NCBI GenBank assembly: GCA_964293155.1 | Contig: CAXYYA010000018.1 | Location: forward strand, 1-62,743 | DNA: 62,743 nt | Direction of reading: 5' to 3' | DNA from: JAQVEB01 sp028698105 | GTDB taxonomy: Bacteria > Bacteroidota > Bacteroidia > Bacteroidales > Dysgonomonadaceae | In this document: piece after piece, positions 7,175-15,093 of the stretch | Layout: every line of letters starts with the position of its first letter | Numbering within the stretch: position 1 is the first letter of the stretch | Position numbers and translations under genes: made by a program | Notes under the pieces: model-generated | Told to the model about the DNA's origin: nothing | Database searches by the model: none | Seen by the model: only the letters and a program-made list of their open reading frames with translations

Positions 7175-9646
7175 ATGAAAAACTTACCTAAACTCCTTCT
7201 GTTGTCCGTCTTGCTTTTAACGGGTTTCACCAAACCGGACTACGAAAATCTGATGAAACTTTGGTACGATAAACCGGCCGAAAATTGGGAAGAAGCGCTT
7301 CCCATCGGAAACGGCAGGCTCGGTGCGATGATTTTCGGAAAACCGCAATCGGAACACTTGCAGTTGAACGAAGAAACCGTTTGGGCCGGCGAACCGGGAA
7401 ACAATATTTCAAAAGGATTTAAAGAAGTTTTGCCAAAAGTCAGGCAGCTTATTTTCGAAGGGAAATTCAAGGAAGCGCAGGACTTGACAATGACCCGTCT
7501 TCCGAGAAATGTTCCCGATGACATAAACTTCGGTATGCCCTATCAAACGGTTGGAGACCTTTGGATTGATTTTCAAAATATCGGGGAAATAAAAGATTAT
7601 TACCGCGATCTCGATATTGCAAATGCGGTGAGTTCCGTGCGTTTCAAATCGGGTAACGTGTCGTATAAACGCGAGTTTTTCGCCTCGGCTGTAGATCAGG
7701 TTATCGCGGTGAGGCTGACAGCCGATAAAAAAGGAAAAATAAGTTTCACGCTCCGAACCGGAAGTGCGCACACCAACAAAAAGATACATGTAGAAAACAA
7801 TACCTTAATTTTGTCGGGTACCGGCGAATCCGTTGAAAATAAAACGGGAAGGGTACAATTTGATGCCCGTTTCTTACCGGTAATCAATGGCGGAAAAATA
7901 ATTGAAACAGATTCCACGCTACGGGTAGAAAATGCCAATTCCGCCACCTTATACGTCTCGATGGGAACAAACTTTAAAAATTACAAAGACATTAGCGGAA
8001 ACGCTGCTGAAACGGCAAAAGCCTACCTGAAACGGATAAATGATAAATCTTTCGAGAAAGTAAAAAAAGATCACGTTGCTCAATACCGATCGTTCTTCGA
8101 CCGGGTAAAACTCGATCTGGGCGTTACCGATTCGGTGAAAAATCCGACGGACAAACGCATTGCGGATTTTAAATCGGGGAACGATCCGCAACTTGTCTCT
8201 CTTTATTTCCAATTCGGAAGGTATCTGCTGATCTCGTCATCCCAGCCGGGCACGCAACCGGCCAATCTGCAAGGGATATGGAATAATCACCTTATGCCTC
8301 CGTGGGACAGCAAGTACACCATCAACATAAATACCGAAATGAACTATTGGCCGGCCGAAGTTACCAACCTTCCCGAAATGGCCGAACCGTTGTTTTCGAT
8401 GGTCGGCGATTTGTCGGAGACCGGCAAAGAAGCCGCCCGGGTAATGTACGGCGCTCGCGGATGGGTGGTGCATCACAATACCGATCTGTGGCGCATTGCC
8501 GGCCCCGTTGACGGAGCCTTTTACGGCATGTGGCCCATGGGCGGAGCCTGGTTAAGCCAGCACCTGTGGTATCACTACCTGTACTCGGGAAACAAAAAAT
8601 TCCTGGAAAACAACTATCCCGTTTTAAAAGGCGCAGCCGAATATTACGTGGATGTACTTCAAACGGAACCCTCACACCATTGGTTGGTTGTGGCGCCGTC
8701 CATGTCGCCCGAAAATACCCATCCCGGAGGCGTTTCCATGGCCGCGGGAAATACCATGGACAATCAGCTTGTTTTTGACGTTTTTTCCAATCTGATCAAC
8801 GCTTCCGCTGTTTTGAATACCGATAAGGCTTTCGCCGACACCGTTCGTGCGATGAGAAACCGGTTGCCGCCTATGCAGATCGGACAACATTCTCAGCTCC
8901 AGGAATGGTTACAGGACTGGGATCGCGTGGATGATCGCCATCGTCACGTATCGCACCTGTATGGGTTGTATCCCGGCAATCAGGTATCGCCGTTTACCTC
9001 TCCTGCGCTGTTTCAGGCTGCCAAAAACTCGTTGGAATACCGCGGCGATGAATCCACCGGCTGGTCTATGGGATGGAAAGTAAATTTATGGGCGCGGTTG
9101 TTGGACGGCAACAGAGCCTACAAACTCATCGCGGATCAATTGACTCCGGCGCCTGTTGAAAAAGCGGGACAACACGGAGGAACTTATCCCAACTTATTTG
9201 ACGCGCATCCGCCGTTCCAGATTGACGGGAATTTCGGATGCACCGCCGGTATTGCGGAAATGTTGCTTCAAAGCCACGATGGCGCAATTTACCTTCTGCC
9301 CGCCTTGCCCGATAAATGGCCCAACGGAAGCGTAAAAGGGCTGCGCGCCAGAGGCGGATTTACCATTGACATGAAATGGGCCGACGGCAAGGTGAAAGAA
9401 GTGACCGTTTATTCGCAACTCGGTGGGAATTGTCGTCTGAGGGTTGCCGGTGAATTGAAAGGAAAAACGGCTCTGAAAATGGTGAACGATAACACGAAGA
9501 ATCCCAATCCGTTCTATGAGACTGCTGATGTAAAAGAACCGCTGATAAGCGATAAAGCAACCATCGAAAAACTTAAACTCAACAAAACTTTTTTGTATGA
9601 TGTTGAAACGACCAAAGGGGGAATCTATCATTTTTCGGAAAAATAA
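7175..9646 (+). CDS. GH95 family alpha-L-fucosidase/alpha-L-galactosidase
   Basis: An 823-residue secreted enzyme with a signal peptide of about 18 residues. The N-terminal beta-sandwich begins with the family motif LWYDKPAENWEEALPIGNGRLGAM. The central (alpha/alpha)6 barrel carries NINTEMNYWPAE near residue 383, matching the paired Asn residues that position water in GH95. SPENTH lies near 510 (general acid Glu region) and QIDGNFG near 682 (active-site Asp). Length fits the family (about 750-850). GH95 enzymes invert and remove terminal alpha-1,2-L-fucose or L-galactose from glycans. It sits downstream of a terminator and a possible promoter and 20 bases upstream of an esterase gene, so the two are probably co-transcribed and act on the same decorated glycan. 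Confidence 0.93.
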   Translation: MKNLPKLLLLSVLLLTGFTKPDYENLMKLWYDKPAENWEEALPIGNGRLGAMIFGKPQSEHLQLNEETVWAGEPGNNISKGFKEVLPKVRQLIFEGKFKEAQDLTMTRLPRNVPDDINFGMPYQTVGDLWIDFQNIGEIKDYYRDLDIANAVSSVRFKSGNVSYKREFFASAVDQVIAVRLTADKKGKISFTLRTGSAHTNKKIHVENNTLILSGTGESVENKTGRVQFDARFLPVINGGKIIETDSTLRVENANSATLYVSMGTNFKNYKDISGNAAETAKAYLKRINDKSFEKVKKDHVAQYRSFFDRVKLDLGVTDSVKNPTDKRIADFKSGNDPQLVSLYFQFGRYLLISSSQPGTQPANLQGIWNNHLMPPWDSKYTININTEMNYWPAEVTNLPEMAEPLFSMVGDLSETGKEAARVMYGARGWVVHHNTDLWRIAGPVDGAFYGMWPMGGAWLSQHLWYHYLYSGNKKFLENNYPVLKGAAEYYVDVLQTEPSHHWLVVAPSMSPENTHPGGVSMAAGNTMDNQLVFDVFSNLINASAVLNTDKAFADTVRAMRNRLPPMQIGQHSQLQEWLQDWDRVDDRHRHVSHLYGLYPGNQVSPFTSPALFQAAKNSLEYRGDESTGWSMGWKVNLWARLLDGNRAYKLIADQLTPAPVEKAGQHGGTYPNLFDAHPPFQIDGNFGCTAGIAEMLLQSHDGAIYLLPALPDKWPNGSVKGLRARGGFTIDMKWADGKVKEVTVYSQLGGNCRLRVAGELKGKTALKMVNDNTKNPNPFYETADVKEPLISDKATIEKLKLNKTFLYDVETTKGGIYHFSEK

Positions 9647-9666
9647 TTCACACTAAATAGATCACA

Positions 9667-10842
9667 ATGAAAAAGTACATTTTATTTTATCTGCTTCTTG
9701 TTCCTGGCGTTTTTTCACTTAAAGCACAGGAAAACCTTCGTTTCGGCGAAGTAAAGGAAATCGTTTCGCCCGAAATCCATAAAGATAACAGCGTTACCTT
9801 CCGGTTGCTGGCGCCTCACGCACAAAGCGTTGAAGTTCAGGGCGATTTCCTTCCTCCGAAGGGTTGGGCACAGGGAAGCGCGAAAATGGCCAAAGACGCC
9901 AACGGCGTGTGGAGTTACACCACAAAACCGCTTCCATCGGAATTGTACACCTATTCGTTTTTGGTGGACAGCCTGCAAATGAACGACCCCAACAACGTGT
10001 ATTACCGGCGCGATGTGGCAAGCACACTCAACACGTTACTCGTTGGCGGCGGACAAGCCGATATTTACAAAGTGAACAACGTTCCGCACGGAACAGTCGC
10101 GAGACAGTGGTACAATTCACCGGGCAACAACATGACACGCCGTGTTACCATCTACACGCCGCCGGGATACGAAACGTCAGGAAAACGCTACCCTGTGCTT
10201 TACCTGTTGCACGGCATGGGCGGCGACGAGGAGGCGTGGATCACCCTCGGGCGCACGGCGCAAACCCTCGATAACCTGATTGCCGAAGGCAAAGCCAAAC
10301 CCATGATCGTGGTGATGCCCAACGGCAACGTGGCACAAGAGGCTGCGCCGGGGGAATCGAGCCTTGGTTTTTACAAACCGCAATTCCAATTACCGCATAC
10401 CATGGACGGAAAATACGAAGAAACATTTGGCGACATCATCAACTTTGTTGATAAAAATTACCGCACCATAAAACGAAAAGATGGCCGCGCAGTCGCCGGC
10501 CTGTCTATGGGCGGATTTCACTCCATGCACATTTCGCACTTTTACCCCAACACGTTCGATTATATCGGCCTTTTCTCGGCCGCGATCATGCCGAACAACG
10601 ATGTGAAATCGAAAGTTTACGAAAACATTGATGCGCAATTGCGCACACAAATGAAAAACGGGTATAAACTATATTGGATCGGGATCGGGAAAGACGATTT
10701 TCTCTTCAAAGCCAATCAGGAATATCGCGATATACTCAACAAAATGGGCATGAAATACACTTACCGGGAGTCCGACGGCGGTCACACGTGGCGCAACTGG
10801 CGCATTTATTTGTCGGAATTTGTTCCGTTATTGTTCAGATAA
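9667..10842 (+). CDS. Secreted carbohydrate esterase (CE1/esterase D-like) with N-terminal E-set domain
   Basis: A 391-residue exported protein with signal peptide 1-20 ending SLKAQ. Residues about 35-115 form a CBM48-like E-set fold (VTFRLLAPHAQSVEVQGDF). The alpha/beta-hydrolase domain follows with the oxyanion segment YLLHGMGGDEEAW near 180, nucleophile Ser in GLSMGG near 280 and the catalytic His in GGHTWRNW near 370. This architecture is typical of Bacteroidota feruloyl or acetyl xylan esterases and of enterochelin esterase-like proteins. It begins 20 bases after the GH95 stop, which implies one transcript. A deacylation step on a plant or algal glycan is inferred, but the acyl group cannot be named. 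Confidence 0.88.
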   Translation: MKKYILFYLLLVPGVFSLKAQENLRFGEVKEIVSPEIHKDNSVTFRLLAPHAQSVEVQGDFLPPKGWAQGSAKMAKDANGVWSYTTKPLPSELYTYSFLVDSLQMNDPNNVYYRRDVASTLNTLLVGGGQADIYKVNNVPHGTVARQWYNSPGNNMTRRVTIYTPPGYETSGKRYPVLYLLHGMGGDEEAWITLGRTAQTLDNLIAEGKAKPMIVVMPNGNVAQEAAPGESSLGFYKPQFQLPHTMDGKYEETFGDIINFVDKNYRTIKRKDGRAVAGLSMGGFHSMHISHFYPNTFDYIGLFSAAIMPNNDVKSKVYENIDAQLRTQMKNGYKLYWIGIGKDDFLFKANQEYRDILNKMGMKYTYRESDGGHTWRNWRIYLSEFVPLLFR

Positions 10843-10919
10843 GTGTCGTTTAAACGTTAATTTTCGATTTTTAAATAAAAAATAACAAATAAAGAATGAA
10901 TTATTTAGCATTTTATTTA

Positions 10920-10927
10920 TAGTTTTG
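10920..10927 (+). promoter_or_regulatory. Possible -7 promoter box for the ECF S component gene
   Basis: TAGTTTTG matches TAnnTTTG and lies 61 bases before the ATG at 10989 in a very AT-rich stretch. No convincing TTG is seen at the -33 distance, so the call is weak. Confidence 0.3.
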
Positions 10928-10988
10928 TAAAGTGCGTAATATATACAAACAGAAATAAACCAATAATATTTTAAAAAATTATGTAATC

Positions 10989-11498
10989 ATGGCAACAACC
11001 GTAAAACTTCACACGCTTAATTTAAGCAATGCGAAAACTTATCTCTTCGCCACTATTTTTGTGATCGGCAATTTGTTACTGCCCCAGTTGGCTCACCTAA
11101 TCCCCAACGGCGGATTGATCCTTCTGCCTATCTATTTCTTTACGCTGATTGCAGCTTACAAATACGGCATTCATGTCGGACTGTTAACGGCTGTTCTATC
11201 ACCGTTGGCAAATAGTTTGCTCTTTGGCATGCCGGCAATGGCCGTTCTTCCCGCAATTATGATCAAATCGGTTATCCTGGCCGTAGCCGCCGCGATGGCT
11301 GCAAAACATTTCGGGAAAGTTTCGTTCATTGGCATCCTGTTGGCAATTTTAGCTTATCAACTTATCGGAACAGCCATTGAATGGGGTATGGTACAAAACT
11401 TCACGGCAGCCGTTCAGGATTTCCGCATCGGTCTCCCGGGCATGCTCATTCAACTGGTGGGTGGTTACCTGGTGTTGAAAGCACTTTCCAAAGTTTAA
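10989..11498 (+). CDS. ECF-type transporter substrate-binding (S) component-like membrane protein
   Basis: A 169-residue protein with five or six hydrophobic segments (about residues 18-38, 42-58, 62-80, 85-105, 110-130, 145-165). The IPNGGLILLPIYFF and GLLTAVLSPLANSLLFGMPAM segments resemble the S-component fold of energy-coupling factor transporters. Neither the ATPases (EcfA/EcfA') nor EcfT is encoded in this window, so it would have to share a module encoded elsewhere, as group II S components do. The phosphoribosyltransferase and TonB receptor genes follow on the same strand. The three together look like outer-membrane uptake, inner-membrane uptake and salvage of one small compound. The substrate is unknown. 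Confidence 0.7.
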   Translation: MATTVKLHTLNLSNAKTYLFATIFVIGNLLLPQLAHLIPNGGLILLPIYFFTLIAAYKYGIHVGLLTAVLSPLANSLLFGMPAMAVLPAIMIKSVILAVAAAMAAKHFGKVSFIGILLAILAYQLIGTAIEWGMVQNFTAAVQDFRIGLPGMLIQLVGGYLVLKALSKV

Positions 11499-11624
11499 TT
11501 GATTTTCAATAGTTATTCGCTAAGCGATACTCACTCGCTTTGCTCATTGATATTCGTTGTGGCGGTGAATATTTCGACCAACAACTGAATATCCGAATAT
11601 CTATTGAATTACAATTTCGCAACA

Positions 11625-12023
11625 ATGAACAGCAAATCATTTGAAGAAGTGATGCAACGGTTTCGTGAAATTGAATTCCATGAAACCTTCGACATGATAG
11701 TGGCTATTGCCAACGGCGGAATTATTCCGGCCGCAATACTCAATCAACGACTGAATATCGAAATTCAACTTTTAAAAATAAACCTTCGCGATCCTCGCCA
11801 ACAGCCGAAATACGATAGCCCGAAACTTGTTTCACCTATTGATTTCGACTACAAAGATAAATCAATCCTTTTAGTGGAAGATCGCGTTAAAACAGGGGCG
11901 ACTGTCCAATTCGCCATCGATCTTTTACATGATGCCAGGCAAATTAAAACCTTTGCCGTGAACGGTAATGCCGATTATGCGCTTTACAACGAGTCATGTT
12001 TCAGGTTTCCATGGATAGTTTAA
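11625..12023 (+). CDS. Small phosphoribosyltransferase-domain protein
   Basis: A 132-residue type I PRTase. The ATG at 11625 is preferred over an in-frame TTG at 11604. The PRPP-binding signature is clear as SILLVEDRVKTGATV near residue 88-102, following the family pattern of hydrophobics, two acidic residues, then TG-T. An N-terminal IVAIANGGIIPA segment forms the PRPP-loop region, and the chain ends FPWIV, resembling xanthine/hypoxanthine-type PRTases. It should attach ribose-5-phosphate from PRPP to a nucleobase-like compound in the cytoplasm. Its position between an ECF S component and a TonB receptor suggests that it traps an imported base, which is inference. The PRPP motif gives good confidence in the fold and little in the base. 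Confidence 0.82.
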   Translation: MNSKSFEEVMQRFREIEFHETFDMIVAIANGGIIPAAILNQRLNIEIQLLKINLRDPRQQPKYDSPKLVSPIDFDYKDKSILLVEDRVKTGATVQFAIDLLHDARQIKTFAVNGNADYALYNESCFRFPWIV

Positions 12024-12114
12024 TATGATAATGCTTCGCGAACGTGGCAGCGGCAATAAAGCTTCACGGTATGCGAAACATTACCACCAAGTATTATCTA
12101 ATAAAAAACTGATA
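12024..12114 (+). promoter_or_regulatory. Possible structured leader of the TonB receptor gene
   Basis: Between the PRTase stop and the receptor ATG the sequence can fold with TTCGC (12035-12039) against GCGAA (12073-12077) and CGTG (12043-12046) against CACG (12065-12068), around a GC-rich internal loop. No known riboswitch consensus (cobalamin, TPP, FMN, SAM) was recognised. Such short arms may occur by chance. Confidence 0.25.
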
Positions 12115-14010
12115 ATGATTAAATTAAATACGCTTGTTTTTTCTTTTCTCTTTTTAAGCGCATCGTTGTTCGCTACAGAAAACAACCCGTATCAAACGAG
12201 CGATACCATCCGTCTGGATGAAGTGATCGTTACCGGCACCATGCCGAAAGTGAATTTAAGAAACGTTCCCATGAGTGTCTCGGTGGTCTCGGCAAAGCAA
12301 ATCGAAAACAGGTTGGAACCTTCTATCCTGCCCTTGCTCACCGAAGAAGTCCCCGGACTTTTTGTCACACAACGCGGAATAATGGGTTATGGCGTTGCTG
12401 CAGGAGCAGCCGGGGGCATGAGCATTCGCGGAATCGGAGGCGCGCCTACATCGGGCGTGCTGGTACTCATTGACGGACACCCGCAATACATGGGTTTGAT
12501 GGGACATCCGCTCGCCGATAGTTATCAGTCCATGATGACCGAGCGCGTGGAAGTGGTTCGCGGCCCGGCTTCGGTGCTTTACGGTTCCAACGCGATGGGC
12601 GGCGTGATCAACATCATTACCAAAAAACAAAAACGGAACGGAATCCACAATTCTGCACAATTGATGTATGGAAGCTACAATACGTTCAGTGCTGAAGCTT
12701 CAACCGGATACCGGCAGGATAAGTTTCATGCCGACGCCGCCCTCGGATATAACCGTTCCGACGGCCATCGCGACAACATGGACTTCAGTCAGATAAACGG
12801 ATACGGAAAGTTAGGTTACGATTTTACGACAAACTGGACAGGTTTCGCCGATTTGAATCTCACCAAAACCAAATCATCGAATCCGGGAACGATACAAGCT
12901 CCCATGATTGACAACGACGCCGATATTACGCGCGGTATGACCTCTTTGGCCATCGAAAACGAATATGCCAACACATCGGGCGCCGTTAAATTTTTCTATA
13001 ATTTCGGTAAACACGTCATTAACGATGGCTATGCCATTAACGATGCCAATGCCCAGCCAAAAATTTATCGCTTTAATTCCAACGATCAAATGTTGGGCTT
13101 GTCCGTTTATCAGTCTTATTCGTTTTTTGAAGGAAATAAAACAACAGCCGGATTCGATTTTCAGCGATTCGGCGGAAAAGCGTGGAATCAATTTCCCGAT
13201 CCGGCAAACAACAAACAACTGGCCGATGTTCACCTGAACGACGTAGCCGGCTACATCAACGTTCAGCAAACCGTTTTGGACAACAAACTCACGATGAACG
13301 CGGGCCTGCGCCTGGATCATCACGAAATAAACGGTTCGGAATGGATCCCGCAATTCGGATTAAGTTTTACACCTTCGGCAACAACCGTACTGAAAGCCAT
13401 CGTGAGCAAAGGTTACAGAAACCCAACCATAAGAGAAATGTACATGTTTCCGCCACAAAACCCCGATTTGAAACCGGAACGGTTGATGAATTACGAAATA
13501 TCGTTCCTGCAAACGCTTATGGATAACAAAATGAACATCGGCGCAAATGTTTTTTACATAAAAGGCGACAACATAATCCAACTCACGTTCACGGAAGGAA
13601 AACCGTTGTATCTGAACACCGGAGAAATTGAAAATAAAGGGTTTGAACTCACCTCGAGCTATCAGGCGACGAATAATTTGCAGTTTTCGGCAAATTACAG
13701 TTTTCTGGATATGAAATACAAAATCCTTGCTTCGCCCGAACACAAACTTTACGTTGGCGGAAATTACACGCAAGGGCGGTGGAATTTCTCTACCGGATTG
13801 CAATACATCGGGAATCTTTATACAAAAATTAATCCCGAGCCCGTAAAAAATAGTTTTACCTTATGGAATGCGCGCATTAATTTCAAAGCAACCGATTGGC
13901 TGAACGTGTTTGTGCGCGGAGAAAATTTGCTTGGACAAACATACGAAATAAATTACGGATATCCCATGCCGAAAACTACTATCTTCGGCGGTATCCGCTT
14001 ACATTTTTAG
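12115..14010 (+). CDS. TonB-dependent outer-membrane receptor
   Basis: A 631-residue receptor. The ATG at 12115 is chosen over an ATG at 12025 because it starts the signal peptide (MIKLNTLVFSF to SLFATE). The TonB box-like RLDEVIVTGT follows near residue 37. The plug domain runs to about 165 and includes RGIGGAPTSGVLVLIDGHPQYMG and VEVVRGPASVLYGSNAMGGVINI. The 22-strand barrel follows and ends in an aromatic residue (RLHF), as outer-membrane barrels do. There is no SusD partner and no CarboxypepD_reg N-terminal domain, so it is of the cobalamin/siderophore/small-molecule type rather than a SusC glycan importer. Its neighbours suggest import of the molecule handled by the ECF S component. Confidence 0.92.
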   Translation: MIKLNTLVFSFLFLSASLFATENNPYQTSDTIRLDEVIVTGTMPKVNLRNVPMSVSVVSAKQIENRLEPSILPLLTEEVPGLFVTQRGIMGYGVAAGAAGGMSIRGIGGAPTSGVLVLIDGHPQYMGLMGHPLADSYQSMMTERVEVVRGPASVLYGSNAMGGVINIITKKQKRNGIHNSAQLMYGSYNTFSAEASTGYRQDKFHADAALGYNRSDGHRDNMDFSQINGYGKLGYDFTTNWTGFADLNLTKTKSSNPGTIQAPMIDNDADITRGMTSLAIENEYANTSGAVKFFYNFGKHVINDGYAINDANAQPKIYRFNSNDQMLGLSVYQSYSFFEGNKTTAGFDFQRFGGKAWNQFPDPANNKQLADVHLNDVAGYINVQQTVLDNKLTMNAGLRLDHHEINGSEWIPQFGLSFTPSATTVLKAIVSKGYRNPTIREMYMFPPQNPDLKPERLMNYEISFLQTLMDNKMNIGANVFYIKGDNIIQLTFTEGKPLYLNTGEIENKGFELTSSYQATNNLQFSANYSFLDMKYKILASPEHKLYVGGNYTQGRWNFSTGLQYIGNLYTKINPEPVKNSFTLWNARINFKATDWLNVFVRGENLLGQTYEINYGYPMPKTTIFGGIRLHF

Positions 14011-14046
14011 AATTACAGTAAAAAAACCAGACAAAACAAAGAGAAC

Positions 14047-14988
14047 ATGGATAGAAGAAATTTTCTGAAAGCAGTAGCACTCACCGGCGCTGCCATTACA
14101 ACAATCAAAGATTCGCAGGCGATGAGTATTCTCACGCAATCGTTTGAATCTACAAGCGCGGCTGCACGATACGATTTAGTGGCCGTCATGGGCGGTGAGC
14201 CCGAAGTGATGTTCCGCAAAGCCATGGCCGAAATGGGCGGCATGAAAAACTTTATCGCCAAAGGCGATAAGGTGTGCGTGAAACCTAATATCGGCTGGGA
14301 TAAAACGCCCGAATTGGCGGCAAACACCAATCCCAAACTTATCGCGGAAATCGTGAAACAATGTTTCGATGCCGGCGCGAAAGAAGTCGTGGTTTTCGAT
14401 CACACGTGCGACGACTGGCGCAAATGCTATCAAAACAGTGGCATTGAAGCCGCCGCCAAAGCTGCCGGCGCGAAAGTGGTTCCCGCACATCAGGAATCAT
14501 ACTACAAAACGGTTTCGTTGCCCAAAGGCCGCAGTCTGAAAACGGCAAAAATTCACGAAGCCATCGTGGACAGCGATAAATGGATCAATGTTCCCATTCT
14601 GAAAAATCACGGCGGAGCTCAAATGACCATCTCCATGAAAAACTACATGGGAATCGTTTGGGACAGAGGCTTTTTCCACGCCAATGATTTGCAGCAATGC
14701 ATCGCTGACGCGTGCACATACGAAAAACGTCCGGTATTGAACGTCGTGGACGCTTATAGACTGATGAAAACCAGCGGCCCTCGCGGAAAATCAGCTTCGG
14801 ACGTGGTTCTATCGAAAGGCTTGTTCGTTTCACAAGATATAGTTGCCGTTGATACCGCTGCGGTAAACTTCTTTAACCAGGCACGCGAAATGCCGCTCGA
14901 TAAAGTGAAACACATTTCAAATGCACAGGATTTGGGATTGGGATCCATGAATCTCGAATCACTAAAAATCAAAAGGATAAGGGTTTAA
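14047..14988 (+). CDS. DUF362 domain protein with Tat-like signal
   Basis: A 313-residue protein that starts MDRRNFLKAVALTGAA, a twin-arginine-like signal with two Arg before Asn-Phe-Leu-Lys. The DUF362 domain fills the rest: VCVKPNIGWDK near residue 78, VVVFDHTCDDWRKCY near 115-128 and the conserved VPILKNHGGAQMTISMKNYMG near 183. DUF362 proteins often carry ferredoxin domains, but here the C-terminus has no Cys clusters. The gene for a polyferredoxin membrane protein follows after 105 bases, and the two are often paired in Bacteroidota. A redox partnership at the outer face of the cytoplasmic membrane is plausible, but no reaction is established. Confidence 0.85.
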   Translation: MDRRNFLKAVALTGAAITTIKDSQAMSILTQSFESTSAAARYDLVAVMGGEPEVMFRKAMAEMGGMKNFIAKGDKVCVKPNIGWDKTPELAANTNPKLIAEIVKQCFDAGAKEVVVFDHTCDDWRKCYQNSGIEAAAKAAGAKVVPAHQESYYKTVSLPKGRSLKTAKIHEAIVDSDKWINVPILKNHGGAQMTISMKNYMGIVWDRGFFHANDLQQCIADACTYEKRPVLNVVDAYRLMKTSGPRGKSASDVVLSKGLFVSQDIVAVDTAAVNFFNQAREMPLDKVKHISNAQDLGLGSMNLESLKIKRIRV

Positions 14989-15021
14989 TCCTTACTTTTT
15001 CTTTCATACATTTCACACTTT

Positions 15022-15065
15022 ATACTCCGGTAAAACGACCGTTTTGCCGGGGTATGGCATTTTTT
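15022..15065 (+). terminator. Terminator-like hairpin between DUF362 and polyferredoxin genes
   Basis: ATACTCCGGTAAAACG (15022-15037) pairs with CGTTTTGCCGGGGTAT (15040-15055), with one G-T pair and a very short loop. A five-base gap and a T-rich tract follow. The strength suggests partial termination ahead of the polyferredoxin. Confidence 0.55.
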
Positions 15066-15093
15066 ATTAAAATATTCAAGAAAGAAAATCAGC

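Noticed and set aside
12024..12114. Cobalamin riboswitch before the TonB receptor
   Set aside because: The B12 box and the conserved core segments are absent in this 91-base spacer.
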